Shown here piece after piece: positions 16,821 through 25,475 of a stretch of DNA of 64,000 nt. Source of the stretch: CAYFZO01 sp965211995. Its GTDB lineage: Bacteria; Pseudomonadota; Gammaproteobacteria; Poriferisulfidales; Oxydemutatoraceae. The notes below the pieces were generated by a model. It was not told the DNA's origin. It ran no database searches and was given only the letters and a program-made list of their open reading frames with translations. The stretch is from positions 1 through 64,000 of the forward strand of contig OZ243040.1 of the NCBI GenBank assembly GCA_965211995.1, given 5' to 3'. The translations under genes and the position numbers were made by a program. The first letter of the stretch is position 1; each line of letters starts with the position of its first letter.

Positions 16821-18821
16821 TTACTTGACTTTCATCCCGGGCGCGGCGCCGTCGTCGGGGGCGAGCAGGAAGATCTCGTCCTCGCCCGCGGCCAGCACCA
16901 TGCCTTGCGATACGCCGAAACGCATTTTGCGGGGCTTGAGGTTTGCGGCCACCACCACCAGCCGCCCGTTGAGTTCGCCGGCGGTATAGGCCGATTTGAT
17001 GCCGGCGAGCACGCTGCGGGTTTCACCGCCGAGGTCGAGCTCGAGGCGCAGCAGTTTGTCGGCGCCGGCGACGGTTTCGGCGGTGACGACGCGGGCGACG
17101 CGCAGGTCGAGTTTTTGGAAATCCTCGAGCGTGATCTCCGCGGCGGCGCGCGCCGGTTGCTTGCCGGAAACTTCATTTTTGGTGGCTTCGATCATTTTGT
17201 CGATCGCGCTTTTTTCGATGCGCGTCAGCAGCGGCTCAAACCGGTTAATGCGGTGGCGTTCCCGGGGGAACGGAAAATCGCCCCACTGCGTGAGTTTAAC
17301 CCCCAGGAAGTTTTCGGCTTTGACGCTCGTCTCAGGCAGCACCGGCTTGAGGTACAGCACGAGGCGCGCGAACAGCACCAGTCCGAGGCTGCAAACCTCG
17401 TGCAGGGCGGGCGAGGCGCCGTCGCGCTTGGCCGTCTCCCAGGGTTTGTGCCGGTCTATGTACTGGTTGGTCTTGTCGGCGAGCGCGGTGATCTCGCGCA
17501 TCGCCGACGCGTACTCGAGTGTTTCGTAGAACCCGGCGATGCGCTCGCCCGCGGCGGTGAATTCGCGGTTGAGTTCGTGGCCGGCCACCGCGCCGGAGCA
17601 CAACAACTCGCCGTCGAAATGCCGGTGTATGAAGCCGGCGCAGCGGCTCGCGATGTTGACGACCTTGCCGACCAGGTCGCCGTTGACGCGCTGCATGAAG
17701 TCGTCGAGATTGAGGTTGATGTCCTCCACGCCGCCGCTGAGTTTGGTCGCGAAATAGTAGCGCAGATATTCGGGGGCGAGATGACGCAGATAGGTGCGTG
17801 CCGTGATGAAAGTGCCGCGCGATTTTGACATTTTCTCCTGATTGATCGTGACGAAGCCGTGGCAATGGATCGCGGTCGGCTTTCTGAAACCGGCGCCCTC
17901 GAGCACCGCGGGCCAGAACAACGTGTGAAAGTAGGCGATGTCCTTGCCGATGAAATGGTGCAGTTCGGTCGAATTTTGGGGGCGCCAGTAAGCGTCGAAG
18001 TCGAGACTTTCGCGTGCGCAATATTGCTTGAAACTTGCCATGTAGCCAATCGGCGCGTCGAGCCACACGTAGAAGTACTTGCCGGGGTGGTCGGGTATTT
18101 CAAAGCCGAAGTAGGGGCCGTCGCGCGAGATGTCCCAGTCGCGCAGGCCCGTGTCGAACCATTCTTTCAGTTTGTTGCGGATCGCGGGTTGGATGCCGCC
18201 GTTTTTGATCCAGGTTTTGAGGTCGCTTTCAAACCGCGCCAACTCGAAGAAGTAATGCTCGGATTCGCGCGCGACCGGCGTGGTGCCGCTCAGCACCGAA
18301 CGCGCGTTTTTGAGTTCCGCCGGCGCGTAGGTCGCGCCGCAGGCTTCGCAGCAGTCGCCGTACTGGTCTTCGGCGCCGCAGCGCGGGCAGTTGCCGCGGA
18401 TGAAGCGGTCGGGCAGGAACATCTCGGCGCGCTTGTCGTAGGCTTGGACGATGCTGCGCGAGGAGATCAATCCCCGCGCCTTGAGCCGGTGGTAGATCAG
18501 ATTGGAAAGTTCGCGGTTCTCCTCGGAATGTGTCGTGTGGTAGTTGTCGAAGTCGATCAGGAAGTCGTCGAAGTCTCTGCGGTGCTCGCGCATGACCCGC
18601 GCGATCAGCGTTTCCGGCGTGACGTTTTCCGCACGCGCCTTGAGCATGATCGGCGTGCCGTGGGCGTCGTCGGCGCAGACGTAATGGCACTCGTGGCCGC
18701 GCAGGCGCTGGAACCTGACCCACGCGTCGGTTTGGACGTATTCAAGCAGGTGTCCGAGGTGGATCGGCCCGTTGGCGTACGGCAGCGCGCTGGTCACCAG
18801 GAGCTTGCGGGTTGCGGTCAT
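16821..18821 (-). CDS. metG: Methionyl-tRNA synthetase
   Basis: The 666-residue class I synthetase starts at ATG 18819-18821 (MTATRKLLVTSALPYANGP). The long frame upstream is antisense to mrp and is not coding. The HIGH motif appears as GPIHLGH. The zinc knuckle has CPRCG and CEACG, and the catalytic loop is KMSKS (residues NQEKMSKSRGTF). After the anticodon-binding domain comes a C-terminal EMAP-type tRNA-binding domain (DFQKLDLRVARVVTAE). It is divergent from mrp with a 156-base shared upstream region. The rnfB-like and nth genes follow 19 bases downstream in the same direction. Confidence 0.97.
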   Translation of the reverse strand: MTATRKLLVTSALPYANGPIHLGHLLEYVQTDAWVRFQRLRGHECHYVCADDAHGTPIMLKARAENVTPETLIARVMREHRRDFDDFLIDFDNYHTTHSEENRELSNLIYHRLKARGLISSRSIVQAYDKRAEMFLPDRFIRGNCPRCGAEDQYGDCCEACGATYAPAELKNARSVLSGTTPVARESEHYFFELARFESDLKTWIKNGGIQPAIRNKLKEWFDTGLRDWDISRDGPYFGFEIPDHPGKYFYVWLDAPIGYMASFKQYCARESLDFDAYWRPQNSTELHHFIGKDIAYFHTLFWPAVLEGAGFRKPTAIHCHGFVTINQEKMSKSRGTFITARTYLRHLAPEYLRYYFATKLSGGVEDINLNLDDFMQRVNGDLVGKVVNIASRCAGFIHRHFDGELLCSGAVAGHELNREFTAAGERIAGFYETLEYASAMREITALADKTNQYIDRHKPWETAKRDGASPALHEVCSLGLVLFARLVLYLKPVLPETSVKAENFLGVKLTQWGDFPFPRERHRINRFEPLLTRIEKSAIDKMIEATKNEVSGKQPARAAAEITLEDFQKLDLRVARVVTAETVAGADKLLRLELDLGGETRSVLAGIKSAYTAGELNGRLVVVAANLKPRKMRFGVSQGMVLAAGEDEIFLLAPDDGAAPGMKVK

Positions 18822-18977
18822 CGGTTCTTCGCTGTGGCGGCCGTCGGGGGCGGTCGGGGGGCTGCATCGGAAAGGCGGTTCATAGTATATAATGGCACTC
18901 TTTTTATCTCTCCAATCCAATTTTGCCGGTTTAACTTCACTGCGCGCGCCGGGTACCGGCGGTTCACTTTTCCGAAT

Positions 18978-20084
18978 ATGTCCGACAGCACATTTGACAA
19001 CGGCGGCAAAAGCGCGGTGGCGGCGGCGCTGAAAGAGATCAAAGACCCCCATACGGGAGAGAGTTTGTCCGCCGGCGGGGCGGTCGGTGCTATTCGCGTA
19101 GTTGGCGGCAGGGCCGAGGTTGACGTCCGCCTGGGGTATCCCGCGCGCGGCTTTGCCGGGCGCCTGGCCGCCCTGATCGAGGAAAAACTGCGTGAGTTGC
19201 CCGGCGTGGAAGACGGCGTCGTGAAGGTTGACTGGGAGATCGAGGCGCACGCGGTGCAAAAAAGCCTCAAGCCGATGGAGAACATCAAGAACGTGATCGC
19301 GGTCGCTTCGGGCAAAGGCGGCGTCGGCAAATCCACGATCGCGGTGAACCTCGCGCTGGCGCTGTCGGCGGAAGGCGCGAGCGTGGGCATTCTCGACGCT
19401 GACATTTACGGCCCGAGTCAGCCGACGATGCTCGGCATCAAGGGGCAGCCCGAATCGAAGGACGGCAAGACGCTGGAGCCGATCGAAAACCACGGCCTGC
19501 AAGTGATGTCGATCGGCTTTCTTATAGAAGAGGAAACCCCGATGATCTGGCGCGGCCCGATGGTGACGCAGGCGCTTGAACAGTTGCTCAACGACACCAA
19601 TTGGCGCGCTTTGGATTACCTCGTCGTTGACCTGCCGCCGGGCACCGGCGACGTGCAGTTGACGCTGGCGCAGAAGATCCCGGTCAGCGGCGCGGTCATC
19701 GTCACCACGCCGCAGAACATCGCGTTGATCGATGCGCGCAGAGGCGTCAAGATGTTCGAGAAAGTGGACGTGCCGCTGCTCGGCATTGTCGAGAACATGA
19801 GTTTGCATATCTGCAAAAAGTGCGGCTACGAGGAACCGATTTTCGGCAGCGGCGGCGGCGGGGCGATGGCGCAGGATTACAAAGTGGAGTTGTTGGGGCG
19901 GCTGCCGCTCGACGTCAGTATTCGTGAGCAGACCGACAACGGCACGCCGCCCGTGGTCGCGGAGCCGGACGGGCGCATCGCCGAGATCTTCCGCGAACTC
20001 GCGCGCAGCACGGCGGGGAGACTGGCGGCCCGCGGCAGGGACTACTCCGCCAAGTTCCCGAAGATCGTCATCCAGAATACTTGA
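18978..20084 (+). CDS. mrp: Iron-sulfur cluster carrier Mrp/ApbC
   Basis: The 368-residue P-loop ATPase carries Fe-S clusters to apo-proteins. Residues of about 12-90 form a MIP18/DUF59 domain. The Walker A, SGKGGVGKST, is of the deviant MinD/Mrp type. Further motifs are LDADIYGPSQPTM, VVDLPPGTGDVQLT and the cluster-binding CxxC (ICKKCGYEEPIFG). The ATG at 18978 starts at the family's usual position; the open frame upstream is antisense to metG. dcd follows 16 bases later. Confidence 0.96.
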   Translation: MSDSTFDNGGKSAVAAALKEIKDPHTGESLSAGGAVGAIRVVGGRAEVDVRLGYPARGFAGRLAALIEEKLRELPGVEDGVVKVDWEIEAHAVQKSLKPMENIKNVIAVASGKGGVGKSTIAVNLALALSAEGASVGILDADIYGPSQPTMLGIKGQPESKDGKTLEPIENHGLQVMSIGFLIEEETPMIWRGPMVTQALEQLLNDTNWRALDYLVVDLPPGTGDVQLTLAQKIPVSGAVIVTTPQNIALIDARRGVKMFEKVDVPLLGIVENMSLHICKKCGYEEPIFGSGGGGAMAQDYKVELLGRLPLDVSIREQTDNGTPPVVAEPDGRIAEIFRELARSTAGRLAARGRDYSAKFPKIVIQNT

Positions 20085-20100
20085 GACCCGGCGGCGGCAG

Positions 20101-20667
20101 GTGGCGATCAAATCCGATCAGTGGATCCGGCGGATGGCGCGCCGGCACAAGATGATCGAACCTTTTGAGAACGGCCAGATCAGCCGGCTCGGCGCCGAGC
20201 GCATCGTGTCTTACGGGACTTCGAGTTACGGCTACGACGTGCGCTGCAGCCGCCGTTTCAAGGTGTTCACCAATATCAACTCGGTGATCGTTGACCCCAA
20301 GGCGTTCGACGAGAACAGTTTCGTTGATCTCGAGGCCGACGTCTGCATCATCCCGCCGAACTCCTTCGCCCTCGCGAGCACGATCGAGCGTTTCCGCATA
20401 CCGCGCTCGGTGCTGACCATCTGCGTCGGCAAATCCACTTACGCGAGGTGCGGCATCATCGTCAACGTGACCCCGCTCGAACCCGAATGGGAGGGGCACG
20501 TGACGCTGGAGTTTTCTAACACCACGCCGCTGCCGGCGAAGATCTACGCCAACGAAGGCGTCGCGCAAATGCTGTTTTTTGAATCCGACGACGAATGTGA
20601 GACGTCCTATAAAGACCGCAACGGCAAGTATCAGGGGCAGACCGGCGTCACGTTGCCGAAAGCGTAA
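20101..20667 (+). CDS. dcd: dCTP deaminase
   Basis: The 188-residue enzyme deaminates dCTP to dUTP for thymidylate synthesis. The start is GTG at 20101 (MAIKSDQWIRRMA), as shown by the conserved N-terminus IKSDxWIRRMA. Signatures include SYGTSSYGYDVR, FALASTIERFRIPRSV, GKSTYARCGI and EGHVTLEFSNTTPLPAKIY, which holds the catalytic Glu. It is in one transcription unit with mrp and ends three bases from the convergent CysB-like gene. Confidence 0.97.
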   Translation: MAIKSDQWIRRMARRHKMIEPFENGQISRLGAERIVSYGTSSYGYDVRCSRRFKVFTNINSVIVDPKAFDENSFVDLEADVCIIPPNSFALASTIERFRIPRSVLTICVGKSTYARCGIIVNVTPLEPEWEGHVTLEFSNTTPLPAKIYANEGVAQMLFFESDDECETSYKDRNGKYQGQTGVTLPKA

Positions 20668-20670
20668 ATT

Positions 20671-21591
20671 TCACCCCAGTTGTTCCTGAAACAGCCGCCC
20701 GTGGCGGCGCAGCAGTTCGGCGAACTCGCTCATGTATCCGCGCATCGCCAATTCTTTAAGGCGCACGAGGCGCGTCGTCGAATTTTTGAACAGATGGTCG
20801 AGGCCGCGAAAGACCAGGTCTTCGTCGGTGTCCGCGCCGCGCGGCTGTGACTGCGCCATCTGCGCGACGATGGCGATGCCGAGGTTCAGACGCACGTAGG
20901 TTTTGATCACGTCGGTGTCGCCCGCGCTGAAGGCGACGTCGATCGCGATGCCGGCTGCGGCGAAGGTCTTTTCGATGGCGCCGCGCTCGGCGAAATCCGG
21001 CATGTAAGTGATGAGCGGGTGCCCCGCTATTTTCTTGAGGGTCAGACACGCGCGTTCGAGCGGGTGGCCGCGGCGCAGTATCAGCACGCGGTTCCAGTCG
21101 TAGCATTTGGTCTTTGCGAAGTCCGCGGGCACTTTCTCTTCGCCGGCGAAGATTGCGAAATCTATCCTGTGCCGGCGCAGCATGTTCAGGAACTCGGCGG
21201 GGCTGCCCTGATAGACGCTCAGCTGCACTTCGGGGTATTTGGCGCGGAACTCGCGGATCACTTGCGGCAGAAAATACCGCGCCTGGGTGTGCGTGGTGGC
21301 GAGCCTGAGATGCCCCTTGTCGGTGCTCGCGTGTTCGAGGGCGAGCGCCTTGAGATTGCTTTCGGCGAGCAGCGCACGCTCGATTTCCGGCAGCAGCATT
21401 TCACACAGCGGAGTCGGTTTGACCAGGCGTTTGCCGCGGCGTTCAAACAGCCTGCCCCCGAGCTCCTCTTCGAGCAGGCGCAACTGATTGCTGAGCGCGG
21501 ACTGCACCCGGAACAGTTTGTCGGCCGCCAGCGAGACGTTGAGGTCGTTGCTCATCAACGCGGCGACGATTTTCAATTGATACAAGGTCAT
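20671..21591 (-). CDS. LysR-family regulator, CysB-like
   Basis: This 306-residue protein has an N-terminal winged helix-turn-helix (residues 1-60: LAADKLFRVQSALSNQLRLLEEELG) and a periplasmic-binding-type effector domain. The sequence RLATTHTQARYFLPQVIREF is the hallmark of the CysB/Cbl branch, which senses acetylserine or sulfur compounds and controls sulfur assimilation. No cysteine-synthesis genes lie nearby; the nearest sulfur-related locus is the soeABC-like cluster at 9-14 kb. It is divergent from glnK. An AT-rich operator-like inverted repeat sits just upstream of its start, suggesting autoregulation. Confidence 0.88.
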   Translation of the reverse strand: MTLYQLKIVAALMSNDLNVSLAADKLFRVQSALSNQLRLLEEELGGRLFERRGKRLVKPTPLCEMLLPEIERALLAESNLKALALEHASTDKGHLRLATTHTQARYFLPQVIREFRAKYPEVQLSVYQGSPAEFLNMLRRHRIDFAIFAGEEKVPADFAKTKCYDWNRVLILRRGHPLERACLTLKKIAGHPLITYMPDFAERGAIEKTFAAAGIAIDVAFSAGDTDVIKTYVRLNLGIAIVAQMAQSQPRGADTDEDLVFRGLDHLFKNSTTRLVRLKELAMRGYMSEFAELLRRHGRLFQEQLG

Positions 21592-21610
21592 GGCGACGTT
21601 TGCGGTGTCT

Positions 21611-21650
21611 TATATATCATAAATAATGATATATAAATTATTATATATCT
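21611..21650. promoter_or_regulatory. AT-rich inverted repeats between cysB-like gene and glnK
   Basis: Three copies of the octamer tatatatc lie in alternating orientation at 21611-21618 (+), 21628-21635 (-) and 21643-21650 (+). The first pair forms a perfect 10-bp inverted repeat (tatatatcat/atgatatata) with a 5-base loop. In an otherwise GC-rich genome this is a good candidate operator for the LysR-type gene starting at 21591, for glnK, or for both. LysR-type regulators often bind such T-N-A palindromes upstream of their own gene. Confidence 0.5.
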
Positions 21651-21724
21651 TTTTACATGATTAGTCGCGCTGTGCATAATGCCGCGCTGAGATCGCTCAG
21701 TGGATCGTTTTCAACGGAGACATT

Positions 21725-22063
21725 ATGAAATTGATAACCGCCATTATTCAGACCGTAAAGCTCAACGAAGTGCAAACGGCATTGTCCGAAATCGGGGTGA
21801 AGGGTATCACCGTCACCGACGCGGTGGGTTTCGGCAATCAGAAAGGTCATACCGAGCACTATCGCGGCGCTGAGTACGAAGTGAAATTTCTGCCGAAGAA
21901 AAAGATCGAAATAGCGGCGCCGGACGATATGTGCGAACAGATCATCGAGACCATTATGCAATCTGCAAGAACCGGCAACATCGGCGACGGCAAGATCTTC
22001 ATCCAGGCGCTCGAGTCCGCCGTGCGTATTCGTACCGGCGAACGCGATACCGACGCATTGTGA
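21725..22063 (+). CDS. glnK: PII signalling protein GlnK
   Basis: The 112-residue trimeric nitrogen sensor has its T-loop at HTEHYRGAEYEVKFLPK, with the uridylylation site Tyr51. The B-loop region reads TGNIGDGKIFI, and the C-loop holds RIRTGERDTDAL. It binds ATP/ADP and 2-oxoglutarate and gates the ammonium channel. amtB follows 30 bases later, the conserved glnK-amtB pair. I saw no convincing sigma-54 (GG-N10-GC) promoter or NtrC site in the 133 bases upstream. Confidence 0.97.
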   Translation: MKLITAIIQTVKLNEVQTALSEIGVKGITVTDAVGFGNQKGHTEHYRGAEYEVKFLPKKKIEIAAPDDMCEQIIETIMQSARTGNIGDGKIFIQALESAVRIRTGERDTDAL

Positions 22064-22093
22064 TGCGCCACGACTAAGGAGCAAGAAAAGCAC

Positions 22094-23371
22094 ATGAAAA
22101 GATCAAAAATTACGGTACTGCTTTTATTGGCGGGCTTGCCCGCCACGGCGCTGGCCGAGGGCAACACCGGTGATACGTCCTGGCTGTTGACCGCCACGGC
22201 GTTGGTTTTGTTTATGACCATTCCCGGGCTTTCGCTGTTTTACGCCGGGCTGGTCAGGAGCAAGAACGCCCTGTCCGTGCTGATGCAGTGCTTCACGATC
22301 ACCTGTCTCTCTTCGGTGCTGTGGCTGGTTGTCGGCTACAGTCTGTCGTTCAGCGATGGCGGCGGATGGAACGCGATGATCGGCGGTTTCGATCAGATGT
22401 TTCTGCGGGGCGTTTCCCGCGGCTCTCTGTCGGGCACGATCCCGGAAAGCGTGTTCGTTATGTTTCAACTGACTTTTGCGATCATCACGCCGGCGCTGAT
22501 CGTCGGCGGTTTCGCCGAACGCATGCGTTTCTCCGCGGTGGTGCTGTTCAGCCTGATGTGGCTGTTGCTGGTGTATTTCCCGATCTGCCATGCGGTTTGG
22601 GGCGGCGGCTGGCTCGGTGAAATGGGGCTGCTCGACTTTGCGGGCGGCACGGTGGTGCATATCACCGCCGGCGTCGCGGCGCTGGTGACCGCCGTGATGA
22701 TCAAGTCGCGGCAGGGGTTTCCGACGGTCGGGATGCCGCCGCATAACCTGGTGATTACGGTTGCGGGCGCCGGGATGCTGTGGGTCGGCTGGTTCGGGTT
22801 TAACGCGGGCAGCGCGGTGGCCGCCAATGCCGATGCGGGGATGGCGATGCTGGTGACGCACATCAGCGCGGCGACGGCGTCGCTGGTGTGGATGCTGTTC
22901 GAGTGGATCAAGCACGGCAAGCCCAGCGTCTTGGGCATCGTGACCGGCATGGTCGCGGGTCTCGGGACGATTACGCCGGCTTCCGGCTTCGTCGGCCCGA
23001 TGGGCGCGCTGTTTATCGGCGCCGCCGCGGGCGGCGTGTGCTTTTTTGCGACGCAGTTCATCAAGCGCGTGCTGAAGATAGACGACTCCCTCGACGTGTT
23101 TCCGGTGCACGGCGTCGGCGGCGCCCTCGGCACGGTGCTGACCGGCGTGTTCGCCGCAGAGCGCTTTGGCGGCGCCGGTCTTGAAGTCGCGATCAGCACA
23201 CAGGTGATGACCCAGGTGGTCGGCGTTTTGTTCGTGATCGCGTGGACCGTCGTGCTCACTTTCGTCTGCCTGAAAGTCGTCTCTTTCGTCACTCCGTTGC
23301 GGGTCGAGGAAAGCGAGGAACTCGAAGGGCTGGACGTCACCCAGCACGAGGAAAAAGGTTATTACCTCTGA
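22094..23371 (+). CDS. amtB: Ammonium transporter AmtB
   Basis: This 425-residue channel has a cleavable signal peptide (LLLLAGLPATALA) and eleven expected membrane helices. The pore histidines are in GGTVVHITAGVAALV and FPVHGVGGALGTVLTGVF. The phenylalanine-gate region reads FQLTFAIITPALI. A cytoplasmic C-terminal tail (VEESEELEGLDVTQHEEKGY) provides the GlnK docking site. It is cotranscribed with glnK and followed by a strong terminator. Confidence 0.97.
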   Translation: MKRSKITVLLLLAGLPATALAEGNTGDTSWLLTATALVLFMTIPGLSLFYAGLVRSKNALSVLMQCFTITCLSSVLWLVVGYSLSFSDGGGWNAMIGGFDQMFLRGVSRGSLSGTIPESVFVMFQLTFAIITPALIVGGFAERMRFSAVVLFSLMWLLLVYFPICHAVWGGGWLGEMGLLDFAGGTVVHITAGVAALVTAVMIKSRQGFPTVGMPPHNLVITVAGAGMLWVGWFGFNAGSAVAANADAGMAMLVTHISAATASLVWMLFEWIKHGKPSVLGIVTGMVAGLGTITPASGFVGPMGALFIGAAAGGVCFFATQFIKRVLKIDDSLDVFPVHGVGGALGTVLTGVFAAERFGGAGLEVAISTQVMTQVVGVLFVIAWTVVLTFVCLKVVSFVTPLRVEESEELEGLDVTQHEEKGYYL

Positions 23372-23404
23372 GTGCTTGTGCGTTCGCGTGCAAGCGTTTG
23401 GATC

Positions 23405-23444
23405 GCGCCGCCGCACGAACCCTTCTCGGGCGGCGGCGCTTTTT
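23405..23444 (+). terminator. Rho-independent terminator after amtB
   Basis: A perfect 10-bp GC stem, gcgccgccgc (23405-23414) with gcggcggcgc (23430-23439), is followed by TTTTT. It lies 34 bases after the amtB stop. Confidence 0.92.
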
Positions 23445-23750
23445 CAGATCACCCCGCCGCCGCGCGGACTGCACGCAATAAAACCCGGTTCAAGATAACT
23501 TAAGCGGGCGAGCTTGGATCGGTGCGGGCGCCGGCGGAGGTTTTCACGGCCGGCGCTGAGTTCCGCACCGACTGCTTGGCCGGCTTCACGCCGGGGCAAA
23601 ACAGGCGGGGGCTTCCCCTGAATTTTTCCTCGGAACTTCAGGGCGGGGAGTTTTTTATTTTTAGCACATATAACGAAGATTGAATTGTATTAAAGCCGCT
23701 TTTAGAGTTATCTTGAGCCTAAAGCCCCGTCTATCCTCTCTTGCTGTCAA
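23445..23750. other. Non-coding stretch between amtB terminator and bioD
   Basis: No gene is seen. A weak second hairpin, ccctgaa/ttcaggg (23616-23622 with 23637-23643), is followed by a T-run at 23651-23656 and could be a terminator or a decayed element end. The undecamer agttatcttga occurs at 23706-23716 and, inverted, at 23490-23500; it recurs before purE at 27537-27547. Its meaning is unclear. Confidence 0.5.
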
Positions 23751-24485
23751 TCACCCGCCGCGCGTGCGCCTCCCGCGTTCGCTCAGCCACCCGGCGAGCG
23801 TCTTTATATCGGCCGTCGCGCCGTGGCCGGGTTCGACGTAGCCGGTTTTGAACACGGGCGCGCCGGTCAGCGCCTTTAATTCTTCGAAGTTGCCGGTGTC
23901 GGCGCCGTCGGGCCGCGCGGTCCGGTTGACGACGACGGCCGCGATCTCAAGACGTCTGCGTTGCGCCGCTTCAAGGGTCAGCAGAGCGTGGTTGATGCAG
24001 CCGAGCCGGTCCTCGACGACAACGAGCAAAGGCAGACCGAGTGCACAGGCGAGATCGGCGTTCAGGCCGTCCCGCGCAATCGGTGAATAGAGTCCGCCGG
24101 CCCCCTCGACGAGCAGGAAAATTTTATCCCGGGCGTTATCCCGCGCCTCGGCGGCGCACGCGGCGGCGAGACCTGCGATGGTCAGTTCGACGTTTTCGAG
24201 TTGCGCCGCCCGCGCGGGCGAACTTGCGTGGTGCAGACGATAAGTGCAGATTTGCTCCGCCGACAATGCGTTGCGCGAGGCGTTCGCGAGCGCCGTGGCA
24301 TCGGGCGGCACCGCCCGCCCGCCGTCGAGCGGGCACCCGCTTTCAACGGGTTTGCGGATGCGCAGCGCGAGGCCCGCCGCCTCCAGCGCCGGGATGAGCC
24401 GGCACAGCAAAGCGGTTTTACCCGCGCCGGTATCGGTCGCGGTGACGAACAGACCCTGCGTGATGCATCGGGGCAAAGGATACAT
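23751..24485 (-). CDS. bioD: Dethiobiotin synthetase
   Basis: The 244-residue P-loop enzyme closes the ureido ring of dethiobiotin from 7,8-diaminopelargonate, CO2 and ATP. The P-loop is TATDTGAGKT (usually GTDTGVGKT), followed by RKPVESG and LVEGAGGLYSP. Its ATG directly follows the purC TGA (TGAATG), so it is translationally coupled to purC rather than sitting in a bio operon. bioA, which makes its substrate, is at 40101. The other biotin genes are outside the window. Confidence 0.93.
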   Translation of the reverse strand: MYPLPRCITQGLFVTATDTGAGKTALLCRLIPALEAAGLALRIRKPVESGCPLDGGRAVPPDATALANASRNALSAEQICTYRLHHASSPARAAQLENVELTIAGLAAACAAEARDNARDKIFLLVEGAGGLYSPIARDGLNADLACALGLPLLVVVEDRLGCINHALLTLEAAQRRRLEIAAVVVNRTARPDGADTGNFEELKALTGAPVFKTGYVEPGHGATADIKTLAGWLSERGRRTRGG

Positions 24486-25373
24486 TCAGGCGCCGGCGAG
24501 CAGCATGGTTTCGACCTGCCGGTACTTTTCCGCCGTCTTCTTGATGATCGCGGGCGGCAGACGCGGGCCGGGCGCCCGTTTGTTCCAGCCGAGCGTTTCG
24601 AGGTAGTCGCGCACAAACTGCTTGTCGAAATTGGGCGGTGATATGCCGGGGCGGTACTGCGCGCGCGGCCAGAAACGCGACGAGTCGGGCGTCAGCACTT
24701 CGTCCATCAGCACCAATTTGCCTTCGCCGTCGGTGCCGAACTCGAACTTGGTGTCGGCGACGATGATGCCGCGCTCGAGCGCGTACGCGGCGCAGTCGCG
24801 GTAAATCTCGAGAGCGATGCGCCGCGTTTCTTCGGCGAATTCCTTGCCGATGAGTTCCGCGAGTTGTTCAAACGAGACGTTGGCGTCGTGCGCGCCGGCG
24901 GCGGCCTTGGTCGAGGGAGTGAACAGCACCTGCGGCAGGGCTTGCGCGAGTTGCAGACCCGCGGGCAGATTGATATCGCACACCGCGCCCGTTGCGCGAT
25001 AGGCTCTCCAGCCTGAGCCGATGAGATAGCCGCGCACGACGGCCTCGAACGGCAGCGGCGTCAGCCGCTTGGCGACGACGCTGCGTGCACGCAGGTCGCC
25101 GGTTACTTCCGCGGCGGGCAGCACCTCGTCTATTGTGATGCCGGTCAGGTGATTGCGGACAATCCCGCTGATTTTTGCGAACCAGAAGTTGCTGAGTGCG
25201 GTCAATACGCGCCCTTTGCCCGGGATCTTGTCGGGCAGCACTACGTCGAAAGCCGACAGGCGGTCGTCGGCGACAATCAGAATATATTGATCGCTCACCG
25301 CATAGAGATCCCGCACTTTACCCTGCTTCAAAAGCGGCAGACTTTTAATGTGTTTTTTTTGCCGCATTTTCAA
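24486..25373 (-). CDS. purC: SAICAR synthetase (PurC)
   Basis: The 295-residue enzyme condenses CAIR with aspartate in purine synthesis. Recognisable blocks are QGKVRDLYAV, VADDRLSAFDVVLPDKIPGKG, RGYLIGSGWRAYRATG, VADTKFEFG and LMDEVLTPDSSRFWP. The start at 25373 or two codons later is equally possible. It is divergent from the fucosyltransferase-like genes. purE and purK lie 2 kb away on the other strand, so the pur genes here appear to be split by the two glycosyltransferase genes. Confidence 0.96.
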   Translation of the reverse strand: MKMRQKKHIKSLPLLKQGKVRDLYAVSDQYILIVADDRLSAFDVVLPDKIPGKGRVLTALSNFWFAKISGIVRNHLTGITIDEVLPAAEVTGDLRARSVVAKRLTPLPFEAVVRGYLIGSGWRAYRATGAVCDINLPAGLQLAQALPQVLFTPSTKAAAGAHDANVSFEQLAELIGKEFAEETRRIALEIYRDCAAYALERGIIVADTKFEFGTDGEGKLVLMDEVLTPDSSRFWPRAQYRPGISPPNFDKQFVRDYLETLGWNKRAPGPRLPPAIIKKTAEKYRQVETMLLAGA

Positions 25374-25475
25374 GTTTTATCGCCGGCTGTTATTATTTGG
25401 CATGAAGTGCCGGGGTCTTGCGCGCCGCGCCGGCTGTTTGAACCAGAATACACCACTTACTCGTTGGCGAATAAG

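Noticed and set aside
17859..18977. N-terminal extension of Mrp across the metG gene
   Set aside because: The frame is open but antisense to the conserved metG N-terminus; Mrp homology begins at the ATG at 18978.
18822..20111. N-terminal extension of MetG antisense to mrp
   Set aside because: MetG homology starts exactly at MTATRKLLVTSALPYANGP; upstream residues are shadow translation.
21651..21724. Sigma-54 promoter or NtrC site for glnK
   Set aside because: No GG-N10-GC element or NtrC palindrome could be found.
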